Assembly (NCBI GenBank): GCA_964016885.1 | Contig: OZ024745.1 | Coordinates: 48,149,042 to 48,213,041, forward strand | Direction: 5' to 3' | From: Eledone cirrhosa | Taxonomy: Eukaryota > Mollusca > Cephalopoda > Octopoda > Eledonidae | DNA: 64,000 bases | Part shown: in pieces, positions 27,630-41,800 of the stretch | How positions within the stretch are numbered: position 1 is the stretch's first letter | Layout: every line of letters begins with the position of its first letter | The notes under the pieces: generated by a model | Told to the model about the DNA's origin: nothing | Database searches by the model: none | Seen by the model: only the letters and a program-made list of their open reading frames with translations | Translations under genes and position numbers: made by a program

Positions 27630-30600
27630 CTACATACATATATACATACATTTACCTATGTATATAGCTATGCATTTATACATTTGTATATATACATTCA
27701 TTTATATTTAAGTGTGTAAGGATGTTGACATGATTTATGGGTTTTTTTGTAAGGAGAAATTTTGTCTCCAGATTTTATTACCTAGGGAGATTAAATACCT
27801 CACCTCTGGCTGAAAGCTGACCAGGTTCTCAACCTCATCAAACACCAACGCCGGCTTGTGTGTGTATATATGTGTTTGTATGTATGTATGTATGTATGTA
27901 TGTATGTACGTCACCCTCCTCACCAAGGAGTGGAGTGAGTGGGGGGGGGGGGAACAATTGTACAAATCTCTCAGCTTAGATTCGCTACATATATATGTAT
28001 CATCATCATCATCATTTAATGTCCATTTTACGTGCCAGCTTGGGTTAAACGAGCTGTCTCGTTGTGAGACAAGCCAGGTTGGAGGACCGTATTTTGCCCA
28101 TACAGAAGTGATTTTGGCTTGGTTTCTACAGCTGGATACCCTTCCTAATGCCAACCACATTTACATGGTGGGTATGTATGTATACATGCATGCATGTATG
28201 TAGCTGTGTCTTTGAGCAGCAAGGTATGTAATAATAGCTGTCATAACAGCTATAGGCTATTATTTATGTCAGTTGATATAACATGATAGTTGCTGATTGA
28301 TTGAGATGATTTCAGTTAATTTGGCTGTCAAATAAATCTGTAGGCAGGGCCTATGAGAGGGGTATTCCAGCTGGTACTTTGTTCTGGGACCCAAGAATTA
28401 AGAAGACCCCACAGCAACCATGCATCATCCATGTTGAGAAAAATCTTTGCCTGCTTTGGGCCCCAAAGGGGTCTTATACCACATTGAAAAATTTCTCTTG
28501 TAAGTTCACATCCCTGCCATGTCATGAAAGTGGTTCACCCTTTATCAGGAAACATTCACGGCATGTTTACTATTTCATTTTGTTTTCAATTAATAAATTG
28601 AATATAATAAGGATTTTTATGTTTTTCAGGTATATTTACGATAAATTTGTAGTAGGTCAGGTGTATTTAGAAGCTAACAATGGCAGAAATTATTTTGATT
28701 CTAAAGAGGTAAGATTTTTGTCAAATATGGAAATATTTTCATTGTATTGGATTTCTTCTCTACCCATTATACATCCATTAACTTATCTCTCTTTGTATTT
28801 TATCTATATATTATATATTTATGTGTCTCCATACATCTGTCTGTTGATTTCTTCTTCTATTACTTTTCTACAGACATATTCCAATACATATCATCATCTT
28901 TCCCATCATCATTTAATGTCTATTTTCTCTGCTATCAAGGGCTGGGTGGGTTGTCACAGACCAATTCAGTACTCAAGCAGAGCTACTGACCACTCAGATT
29001 GATAGAAAGTGGGGGTGCAACTCCATCTTGCTTACATATGTTCCCATGCTCTACTGAGTACATTTTATCATGGCACCAGTGCTAGGGAGGTTGTCATGTC
29101 TTTGAAACAGTTGAAGGATCCCCCTGATCCTTTATTTGGGAGGTTTTTTTCTATGGCTGGATGCCTTTTCCTAATACACACCTTCACACATATACACAAT
29201 GTACAGTTGCAAATGTTAATCTCATGAGACCATGAATTTGCAGCCAGAAAGGCTTCCTTCAGTCATGTTGGTAGAGCAGTGGTGTCTGCTGCCACTGTAG
29301 AGACACACACATGAGTGAGATCTCTGAGTGTCGAGACTACATTTCAAGGAACTTTATTCCAGGATTCTTTGCTTGTTTTTTTCCATTGAGTGCACTTTTC
29401 TTCAGTAGCAAACATCAATTTCTCATCTCCTCTTTTAAAATTTTTGTTTATTTTCAGCCCTCTCTACTTCCAGCCTTCAGTACTTTCAGCCCTTTCTATT
29501 TCCAGCCTTCACTAATTTCAGCCCTGTCTGCTTCCAGCCTTCTCTACTGCCACCCTTCTCTACTTCCGGCCCTGTCTACTGCCAACCTTCTCTACTTCCA
29601 GCCCTATCTACTTCCAGCTTTGTCTACTTCCAATTGTGTCTAGTTCTTCCAGCCTTCCCTAGTTCCTTTATCTTTCTGTTAATCTATCCACTTATCAATA
29701 TTACGACCCTTGCCATTCTGAGTTCAACTCCCGCCGAGGTTAACTTTGCCTTTTATCCTTACGGGGTCGATAAAATAAAGTACCAGTAATGTACTGGATA
29801 ATTGCTGGCCGATGTGCCAATAGTAGAAACAATATTATTACTTTCTCTGTTAATCTACAGTTATCAATACTTGTTCGTAATATATATATATTCTTTAATA
29901 TCATACAATTAAATTCACTATCTAATTTTCCTGTTTATGATTCTATTAAAGTTAAATAATGGTCAGTGTACTTTCAACATAAAAATGAAGGAAAAACAGG
30001 CAAATCTTCAAATGTTTAATGTTAAAGTTCGAGTTATTGAAAGCAACACAAGAGCAACAGAATATAAAACTGATAATACAGCAACATTTATCAACATGAA
30101 AGAAACCGATCTCCAATACAAAGTAAGTATCAAATGTATAGAAAATAACATCTAGATGTTGATTAAACAAATATGTCTATTTTATTCATCTCTTCTCTGC
30201 CTTGTCATTATTATACGTTTCATTATAGTTTAGCAAAGAAAGGAAGTGAAGTGACCATGGCTATTTTTTCAAAACCCCTGAGACTATTGGGAAGAAAGGA
30301 AGGTAGGAGGAAGGTTTCTTTAACTGGAAACCTGGCCTGAATGCTTGCAACAAAGTGGTGTTCACTAAAGGCCCCTAAGTCCCATATGATGGCGTTAAAC
30401 TGGATGATAGGTTAACTTTCCTACCCCACCAAAGTTATGCCCCGGCTCAGTGTCATCATTGTAACATTTGATTTGATTTTTATATGACCACCCAGTCCAC
30501 ATTGTAACATGGTTGGTGTTAGGAAGAAACCAAGTCAAAATTGAGATCCATATAAACAAGATGTAGTCACCTGATCTGACTTGTCTCATAACATGACAAC

Positions 30601-32516
30601 CTGTCTAACCCATGCAAGCATGGAAAATGGACATTAAACGAAGATGTTGGTGTATGAGTTAGATGGGCATGCAGTGTTGAATATGTCTATATGTCCCCAT
30701 ATGATGAAAGATCTTTAGATAAATTTAAACACTTTAAAATAAACAGCTTTGTATTGTAAAACAGATTCATGTTGTTTGGTATCAAAAAAATTAATTTGTG
30801 CCAGAAATGATTATTATATTTCTATTTTTAGGAGTTATTAGATGCCAATGAAAATAAACATTATAAAGACGTATCAGACCAGCAGAAAAACAACAACGTT
30901 TCAATTATATTAACTCGAAGCAATATAAAACTTTTAACAGTAAGTAAAATATTTTGAATAGATGATTAACCCTTTTATTACTTTATTCCTAATGAATGAC
31001 ACTATTTGTGATCTACAAATAATTTTCAAAATAATCAAGAATTTTGATGTATTTTTTAAGCTGAGGTTTATGGCAGTGGATTGGTAGAATCCTTAAAACA
31101 TCAGATGAAATGTTTTTGAATTTGTTCTGCATGTAATATGGAATGAAATTGAAATAACAATAGAATATGTATAGTTTGAGTTGTATTCCTCTAAATATAA
31201 TCTTGCTACAAATTGCTGGTCTTGTGCCAATGCTAGAAAGAATTATTAAGCTGGTGTTTGGAGCATTTAAATGTTTTTAGCATTTAAACTGGCTGTATCT
31301 GTCCCAAATTCACTAACCTCTTTTTATTCAACCAGCTGTAACTGGCTGCTCATACTTATGTTAAAGTATTGTTCTCAAAATAAATAATATCAAAATGTTG
31401 TAGATTCAATATTATGTAAGATAATTAGGTAAGATAAAGTCTTTACCACAAAAATACCATAGTACGAGGGTAATCCCAAAAGTAAAGCCTCCAAAGCGAT
31501 GGGGACACAGAGAAACTGTTTGTACGGCTGTTGGCAACACTGTTGTGATTGGTGCTTTCTTCACTCCTAAACAAGTATGTGCGTGCTTCGCTGGGATGCT
31601 CAATCTTGGCTTGGCAGCCGTTGAGAATGGAGCTCCCGTTGAACGCTACCGCCAAGTGCTAATTTCGAGCAGTTATTATATACGAAGGCAATCCCAAAAG
31701 TAAGGTCTCCTTCCGAGGAAAACATGCATAAAGATCGGCGGATCACTCTGGATGCTCTCTGCATTTTGGTTCCTGAGGTTTCCCGAAGCACCATCCACAG
31801 GATTTTAACGGAAAAGTTGCAATATCGGAAGTAGACCTTACTTCTGGGATTGCCCTCATATATATAGAGTAATGTAAATGCTAAAATGTTAAAGTTTATA
31901 AACATAAAATTATGTGAACATAGCATAATCAAGAGGTTAGCTTCACAATAACTAGGTCTTGTGTTCAATCCCACTGCATGACATCTTGAACATGTCATTT
32001 ACCATGACCTTATGTTGTGAAATTGGAAAGAAGGAAACTGTTTTGAAGTTTGCCAAGTGGACTGTGCCAGTAATTCAAAGGGACAGCTTTGTTATATAGT
32101 GTTTCATGCTGAATCTCTCAGAATTAAATTAGGGGTACATATATCTGTAAAATGTTCAGTCACACATTAATTTCATGAACAGCCTATTCTATTGATTGAT
32201 GAATTGGAACACTCATCATAGAAATTGACAGACATACATCAACATAAAATTATGATGGAAGGTTTTTCTTTTGCTTTTTTTGATAAATATAAAAACGTTA
32301 ATAAAATATAAATTGTTTTGTATCATAGAAACAAGAGTGGTTTCAAGCAGTCTTGGTATCAAAACGGTTAATTGATAAGCTTTATTTCTTTTAGAGAATT
32401 GTTGTTGCAGTTGTGTAGTTCTAGTCTAGACTGGCCAACTCTGATCAAACATATTTAGTACCTGTATAATAATTATAGACTTACCTAGAGTTCTATTGTA
32501 ACTTATGATGGATTAA

Positions 32517-32593
<77 letters not shown>

Positions 32594-33889
32594 CAGCAAT
32601 AGCTATAACTTTGAAACAAAATGTTTTATCAGAAAGAATTCTTTGTTAATAAATTGTAATGTAGAATTACTTAGTAGTTTTAGAATAATATAAGGGCCTG
32701 CTGAAAAGTTTATAGGCTGACTACAAATGTTAGAGCTGTGAAATCTTGCTTACATGCATTAATTTGAACTCTTCTTATTAATAACTGCATTGTTTCTTTC
32801 CAGAAACTATGTTGAAAAATATACCTCATTTGGTCGTTCAACGAGAGTATCTTGGTCAGCCTATGAACTTTTCAATCTATAAACTTTTCAGCCAATGCTT
32901 GTATCATAAATTCCCTTCCATTTAGATTTATTTCTAGATAATATCTTTGTGTTTTTATTTTATTTATTTTAATAAATGATGCTATTTCTTCATTGGTAAA
33001 TCTTTTGGCTTTATTTTGTAACATGTCTTTAATTTGATATTTTATGCAGGATAAGAATGTAAGAATAACAGCTGAAGTAACTGATTTGTCTGTAAGGACA
33101 CTTTCTTATATGGTAAGAACAAATTTATTCTTTTATTGTCTTATTCTTTTACTGGTTTCAGACTAGGTCAGTTACCAGGCTTTGGGGTTTGGAAGAGACA
33201 TTGGAATATTCTGGGTGGGCACTTCTAATTCACCTAATTCTAATGTGAAGTTTTGGAATAAAGATATCACTGTAAATGTTCCTAAATCCAAGGGTATAGT
33301 ATTGTAAAGTAGGGAGGCAGGGACAGTACCATCTAGTGTTCCCCTCCCAAGACGATGGGCTTCGCTTCTGTCATCAGATTATGATCATACTGGAGCATTA
33401 CCATCAAGGGTTTTAGTGAATCATATCAACTAGAATATTTATTAGTAAATATTTGTGTGTTGAGGAAGGATGAAAGTATTTGGGTGAGAGGGAGGATGGA
33501 AATTATTATGGAAGAAAATAGATGAAGAGGAAGACCCAGACAGACATGGCTAAAGATGATGGAAGAGGAAATGAAAACCAGTGTATTGGTGAGGAGGTAA
33601 TGCAGACAGAAGAGAACAATGGTGAAGCTTGTTATAGCAGAAAAATTGTTCTTTAAATACTTGTCTATATATATCATCATCATTTTATGCCTGCTTTTCC
33701 CTGCTTGCAAGGGTGGGATGGGTCCTATTCAGCATCTCTCTATTTGTCACGGTTCTTTGTTATCTCCTCCACGAGCGTCAGCGATCTGAGGTCAGCTCTC
33801 ACCACCTCTGCCCATGATTTTCGTGGTCTTCCTCTACTGCGTCTTGCTTCTACTGGGATTTCTTGGCACTTCTTTACCCAGTGGTCAGT

Positions 33890-33953
<64 letters not shown>

Positions 33954-36900
33954 TTTGAGAGGGTCATGCTGCCAATAAAAACACATGCACCTGTTGGTTT
34001 TCACTTCAATTTATTATATATATATATAGTAAGAATATTTTCAAAACAGCGAGTGGGTTTGAAATTATTAGAAATGTAAGCTATCGCCGTATTTTGACTA
34101 AAGAAATTAAAGAAATTATTTAGCCTGATAGTGGGGTTAAGAACCCTCGGAGAAATGGAAATACTCATCTTTTTCCATTTCTCCGAGGGTTCTTAACCCC
34201 ACTATCAGGCTAAATAATTTCTTTAATTTCTTTAGTCAATATATATATATATATATATATATACATAAACATACATGGCATGTTTTTATGATTTGATTAT
34301 TACAGATTATATCAAAAGGAAAAGTTTTGTTAACAGATAAAAAGTCAAGTACCCATAATGTTTGGAACTTTGACGTCGACATCACAAGTGACATGGTTCC
34401 CACTGCAAAATTTTTGGTCTATTATTATATGGAAAACAAAATAACAACTGCTTCCATAAACCTCGATGTATATGATGTATGCCCATTCATGGTAAAATTC
34501 ATTTAACTTCTGAACATCTCAACTTCCTTGTCTTAACTCGCATTTTTGTTGATAAAATTCCACCCCATCAACATTTATTTATGTATGTATGTTATCTCTT
34601 TCTCTTAATTTCGAGTATATTTTTGACCGGCCATCTTCCTGGTGGCAAGGTTGCAAAAGAAAAGAAATTGTCATCCCTTGAATCGCAAGAATGTTTTGCA
34701 AATTTTGAAGGTGCCAGCTATCGCAGCCATTTCTAGACTATGAATTAGGGAGCTGCGCTCTTTGTCCACAAATCCAAGTTCAGTCATACTTTGGTCCAAG
34801 CGGGTTGGTATATAACCCGTAGCTCCAATAATGATGGGTATGAAGCTAAAGGTGTATCTTGGATACTGGATTTGTAAACTCCTCATCAATGGTCCGTAGA
34901 TGTCCTCCTTCTCCTGTATTTTTCTGACAACGTTTACACAAGTGGGCAGCTGATCTCCACAACAGAACACGTTTTCAATGTGTGGTCCCAAACAACAATA
35001 TCAGACCAGTTGTGCTTTGATTTAGTGGCAGTTTTTATTTTCAGGTTCCACCAGTATTCCTTAGTGCCATCTGTCTCATTATATTCTTCCTCGTTTGCTT
35101 TTAATTTTATTTTCCAAAGTGTGTTCCAGATGGTTCTAGCTATCCCATCGCGTCTCATGGGGAGGTAGTAGCGAGTTGTATGTATGTATGTTTTTGTTTT
35201 TTGTCCTGCAGCGTGTCCAAAATCACCCTCTTCACCAAGTAAACTTGGTGGGGTTGACGGTTTAGTCGCCGACGACCAGACCTTGCAACAGGTTGTACTG
35301 GGTTACTTGTTACCAGTAGCATTCAAGAGTGACCCGACAAAAAACAAAACCTGACAAAGGGCGGAAGAACTCATAAGAGTCAACGGCCAACAAAAAGTGT
35401 GTAAATATGTATGTATATGTGTATATACATGGGTGCATGTGTATGTATATGCGCGGGGACATAGAAATAGTCAGGCTGGACACCCGATCGCGCGGTTAAA
35501 CCACTAGGAGTGACTGACCCCTAGCCTTTGTCAGGGCATTCTTCTAGGAGAAGGCAACTCAGGAAACTGGGATAACCCCAATATAAAACCTACGGCTCAG
35601 TAGTTACCGATGATGTTGATCTTTTCTTCTTTTCGGGTTATAGCTACTGTCGCTCAGAGATTGGGATTGGCTCAGTGCACAGTCTTTCCTCACTTTAAAA
35701 AATATCTTCACGCACAGGCATTGCACGATAGAATTAATTAATAATTATTAATAATGTTATATCGTGCAATGGCCATACTCGATAACGAGGGGGCAGCCAT
35801 CATGTATGTATGTATGTTTATGTATGTATGTATTTTCTTGTCTCTCTTTTGCTAATTATCTCATGTGAGGTAACAATTATGCTCCATCCTGTTATTCATC
35901 CCTGGGCTGTGACTAATCTATTTTGCCTCATTACTTACACTTTGTCTGGTATGATTCTAAACAGCCACCGTGATAATTTTCCCAGTGCCTGGGATACACT
36001 CTGAGCTTTCATAGTTACCAGTCATAAAATACTGAAAACTCAAATTTCCTTTGATATTAGAATGAATGGCTGAATATTGAAAAGTGTTTATTCCATTTGT
36101 ATCGTCAAATATTTGAATTTACTCTTTTACCTGTACCAGCCATCCGGCTGAGGCCATGCTGGGGCACCGCCCTTGGAATTACAACATTTTCTGATGTGAC
36201 ACAGTATTTCTTCTAACATAAATCATCATAATCATCGTTTTTGCACCCATTTTTTCCACACTTGGATGGGTCTTTCGTCACGTTCCTTCATTATCTCCTC
36301 TATAAGTCAGCGATTTTAGATTAGTTCTCACCAATTCTTCTCAGGTCTTTCTTGGTCTACCTCTACTGCAGCTTCCTTCTACTGAGATTTCCTGCCACTT
36401 CTTAATCTAGCGATCCTCATCCATGCACATGGATCTTTCTGCTGTTATGATGTCATCATCATCATTTCATCATTTTATTTTACGTCTGCTTTTTCCCTGC
36501 TTGCAAGGGTGGGACGGGAACTGATTCTGGCTTGATTTCTACAGCTGGATGCCCTTCCTAACACCAACCTCATTTACAGTGAGTGCTAGGTGCTTTTTTG
36601 CCGTGGCACCTCCACAACCACTTTGCAGTGGAATCTCATTTCTACAGCTGAGTAAACTGGAGCAATGTGAAATAAAGTGTCTTGCTCAAGGAAACAACAC
36701 ATCACCCGGTCTGAGAATTGAACTCACGACCTTTCGATTGCAAGGCCAATGCTCTAACCACTAAGCCATGTGCCTCCATGATGTGTACGTAATAAAACAA
36801 ACAGCACAAATAGACGGTTGAAAGAAAACAAATAAAATAAAATAATAGAAGAGTGGGCCTCAAGCTGTGGTGTCTGTCCTAAATAGAAAGCTAATCATTT

Positions 36901-38713
36901 TTATCACACACATCATACCAGCAGAAAGATTTATTTTTCTCTTGCACAATCCAGCATTTTAAAATGGTACTCTCAATTAAATTGTGCGAGATCATTTTGC
37001 TGGTTTGTGAGCTGATGAGGGTGAAAATGTGTGTCTATAAACTTATCTTGTACATTGCTTTCTTTATTTCCTTCTTCCAGTCACTTCTACATGCCAACAC
37101 ACTTCTCCTTGTCCTCTTCTTTCAGACTTTTCTATATTTCATCTACCTGTCACCCACCTTGTGGATTGTCTCTTTGTTGACCACTGGCCCCTGGTTTCTG
37201 TCTGAGTCATTTTTGTCTATTGCTGTCTTTGACAGCATTTAGCTGTTTTAACAGCTGTTCTATTGATGAATTTTCTCATTTTTATATGCATTCAAATACA
37301 TTCTTGCTTCATCTCGATCAGAGACATTGTTATATATACATATGAACACAACAAACTTTCTAACAGTTTCCATCTACCAAATTCCCTGACAAGGTTCTTA
37401 GTAGAAAGTACTTGCCTAAGGTACCATATGGTAGGAACACACAAAAACCTTATGGTTGGGAAGCAAACTACTTAACCACATGCCTAGTTATATTTAACCA
37501 TTTCGGTTTACATTCAAGTTTTGAAGCCAGTCACATTTAGATTTGTCAGTCATTAAAATATAAACCAGTGATGATGATTCAATAGACCAAGCCTCTTCTA
37601 TATAAATTTGTCATTATGTCAAATTTACATATCCTAATTTTTTTTTTATTGCTAGGGGTATTTTAAATCTCAAAGTTTTTTTCTTCTTATCAGCTCCTTG
37701 CATGGTTATTTTAACCTTTAAAAGGTCATCTAAGTAATTTTCAAAAAATCTTCACCATTACATCATTCAATGGTTAAATAAAAAATTTAAAAAAGGAAAA
37801 GTAGGAGAGAGAAATGCATTTCTTTGATAAAGAAAAGGATGATATTTGTTCTTAGTGTTGTTATTTTTTACTATGCTTGTGTATCTTTTTAAATTATGTT
37901 TATCCTCATCTCATTTTTTCCCATGCTAGTATCAGTTGAATGAAACGTTTGAGGTAGTATTCTACAGCTAAATGTCCTTCTAGAGGTGGCAAATGTAATG
38001 ATCACTCATACTTATGTATCATCATCATTTTACATCCGCTTTTCCCTGCTTGCAAGGGTGGGACGGAAACTGATTCTGGCTTGATTTCTACAGCTGGATG
38101 CCCTTCCTAACACCAACCTCATTTACAGTGAGTGCTGGATGCTTTTTTTCTGTGGCGCCTACACATCCACTTTACAGTGTGGGCTGGGTGCTTTTTAGCC
38201 GTGGCACCTCCACGACCACTTTGCAGTGGAATGATAGGGACCCCAGTCCTAGCATCTCATTTCTACAGCTGAGTAAACTGGAGCAATGTGAAAAAAAGTG
38301 TCTTGCTCAAGGAAACAACACATCACCCGGTCTGAGAATTGAACTCACAACCTTTCGATTGCAAGCCCAATGCTCTAACCACTGCTGCTGCTACAACCAC
38401 CTTTCTCTCTATACACAAGAGTTCTTTTTCAGTCTCCTTCTCAACAAGGAAGATGAAAAAAACTTACCTCAACACTTAATTTTAAATCTTTAATTTTTAG
38501 TTTTTAATACTTATTAATTATTTTTAATTGTAATACTCAACATTTGATAAGATGAATTTTACTAATACATCGAAACCGGTAATACTTTATATAAAACTCT
38601 CTTTTTAAAAGAATTGTCTCTCTCATTTTTTCAATAATGCCACTTTGACGAATCAAAGAAAAGGAAAAAAAGAAAAACAGACCCTTAAATATATTTTCAG
38701 TGCTATTTCCAAT

Positions 38714-38806
<93 letters not shown>

Positions 38807-41800
38807 CTATATCTATATATATATATATATATGCCACAAAACATTTTGTTGAATGTTTTAATGATTCCACTAATCCACCTCCTTGGACTGGTTCTTTATT
38901 TTATTGACGACAAAAAGATGAAAGGCAAAGTTAACCTCAGTGGTATTTGAACTCAGAATGCAGAGAGCTGTAACAAGGCATTTTATCCAATGCTCTGATG
39001 ACTACCAAAGATATTCTTTTACTTGTTTCAGTCACTAGACTGTGAACATGCTGGAGCACCTCCTTCATTTAGTCAATCATCACCTTGACATAAAAGCAAA
39101 AATTGAAATTAACCAAGTATTGTTTCGATAATGAATAACTGTTAAATATTTTGCATTTCCAATGTCATTTTCTTGCTAAACGAATTGAGAGTATATAATT
39201 AACTAAACTCAGTAATGTTTTGTGTTTCTAGCATGTTTAATTCATTTTCCTTTTAGATATACACAGATAAAAAGGAATACCATCCCAAGGAAAACATTGA
39301 GATAGAAATACATGGCAGAGCTGGTCAATATGTGGTATTATCATTTGTGGACAAGGCTATGAATTACCTTAATAACAAACACAGAATCACAAAAGAATTT
39401 GTAAGTAAATATTTTTTCAACATTATATTAAATTGATCATTTTTCTGAATTACAAAGACCTATGGGAGTAATATTTATCTCCAGTTTCCATTGCATTAAA
39501 CAGATGAAAAATAAATATAATCCTGGATAGGACACTGCTCTATTGCTGGTAGCTTTTCCATCAATCTCACAATAGTGCTGCTTTTTACAGATGTGAATTG
39601 TAAAGATAAATGGACCACCTTGGTTTTGATGATAAATGTTTCAGTTGTCCAGTCAATGAAATGGTCTATCATAAAACTGATGTGTTAGTGGCTGAGTATT
39701 TTACAGACCCATGTACTTTTAACATAATTCTCAGTTCAGCATGATACAGTGTATGACAAGGCTAGTCCTTTGAATTACTGACAAGCTTTCTAACAGTTTC
39801 TGTCTACATAAACTCACTCACAAGGCTTGGGTTGACCTGATTTGAAGCAAACTTCTTAACTATTTGGTCATGCAGTCTCCATTAGTTGTGAATTATCCCG
39901 CAATACCTACCTACACCCACTGTCCTGTTGTTTATTTTCTGAACAGCCACTATCATATATTTTAGTTATTGCCTGTTTATTCCATTTCTATCATCCATTC
40001 CATCTCCAATTTAATTTACAGTATTTTCCAACATTACACAATGTATTGCATCTTAATAGAGGTTGTGAAAGCCCTATTTCAGACAATGGAAAAACAGTCT
40101 ATATCTAAATGGAATTTGAGAGGTCAACCAATAACTTCATTTGGTATAAAGAGGATGGCTAATAATTAGCTTAGTGATTACAAAACAACATAATAATGGT
40201 GCATTTGCAAATGGGCGATTATTCAAGAGCCAAAAGTACATGAAAACAGCGCTTTGGCAGCGTCATTAGAATGTTGGATAGAATGCTTTGTGATACTCAT
40301 TCCAGTTCTCTGCACTCCTTCAGTCCAAATCCTACTGAAGTCAACTTTGTCTTTCATCTTTTAATAAAAAGACTGATAAAAAATGTACCAGTCTAGTACT
40401 GAGTGCAAGTCTTCCTCTATATCTCTTTCTCACTTCCTTTCTATCACTCTTTCTTACCTTCTCTGAAAGAAATGAGCCGTGTTCAGACTTGGAGAGAAGA
40501 TAGGCTTCCCAGGTTTAAAGTATCCAAGACATGCTGTATGTTACTATGGCACTCCTATGTCTCTATCAGAAGTTATGAGTCCATACATACTAACTTACAT
40601 GAATTGCCTATGTATTACTTTTAGTTTTCTTTTTTTTAATTCACATTTCTTAATAGCAAAGCTATAGGTTAATTATGGCCAACCCTGTATATGCTTCATA
40701 GATGAACACAAAACAGATTCAAGGATCTGAACTGTTTAACAATGAAATAATAAATTCTACAACACATATTTTAGATAAATTGTATATAAAATGAAATTTT
40801 AAAGTATATTATATGAAACTGTTTGTTATTTTTAAAATTGTGTTCTTTCTATGGATTTACCATTTGTAGGTAAGAGACCAAATGCTTTTGAATCTTGAAA
40901 CAGATGGAATGTTGAACAATGATGTAAGTTTAGAATATATCTTTTTTTGTCAGTTTGGATTTTAGTTTTTTTTTTTCCTCTTTTCTATAGAAAATTTTTA
41001 ATTTATTAATTAATCTATATTTTCAAATAATTCAAATTGTAGTATCGTTAATTAAAATGATTTCTATGAGAACTTATGTAACCAAGCTCATTTGAGCCCC
41101 CAGCTCATTTGAGCACCGGATAGAGTATGGAAATGTAGGTAAGTGAGATGCAGGCTCACAACTTATTTGAGAGGTCAGTAGCTTTACTTGCATACTGGCT
41201 TGGCCTGTTATGACCCATCCAACCTTTACTAGCAGGAAAAACTGATGTTAAATGATGATGATGATGGATGCATGCATCATATTATCATTTATAGAGCTGT
41301 ATTCATCTTGACTTTCAGCACTTTTCTTTTTAATTAACTCACCTCAAGCAAGGCAATAAAGCTACTAAAATACAAAGGTTTGTTGAGAATGGAAAATGCA
41401 AGGGTTTATTGAGAATGGAAAAGGACAAAACAGAGAGAACATAATGCAAGAAAAGAAAAAAAGATGATGATTGATGTTACTTTTGGTGGTGGTGAGGAGG
41501 AGGCAAAGGGGGAGGAAGGCAAAAGAAGGAGGAGGAAGTGGAGGAGAGGCAGAAGGACAGTTGTTGTTGATTTGTATTTGAACTTTTCATAATTCCTCTT
41601 TGTTACATCATTCACATTTTTTTCACAACTGATTTTCCATGCTGGCATGGGTTGGATGGGACATTTTGAAAAAGATTTTGATGGTCAGCTACTCTTCATT
41701 TTGTCAACTATTTTTATTTAATATGCAAACATATGGTGTACTCATTCTAAAATAACAAATGTTTTTGTTTTTTTGATATTCAAAATATTTTCAATATAAC

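Noticed and set aside
29967..30122. Alternative acceptor (GGTCAG) for exon f
   Set aside because: In frame, but lacks a good pyrimidine tract and would drop the NNGQ loop; kept only as an alternative.
34094..34239. Second hammerhead ribozyme
   Set aside because: The core reads CTGATAG instead of CTGANGA and the G/C stem is not flush with GAAA; only noted as a possible relic.
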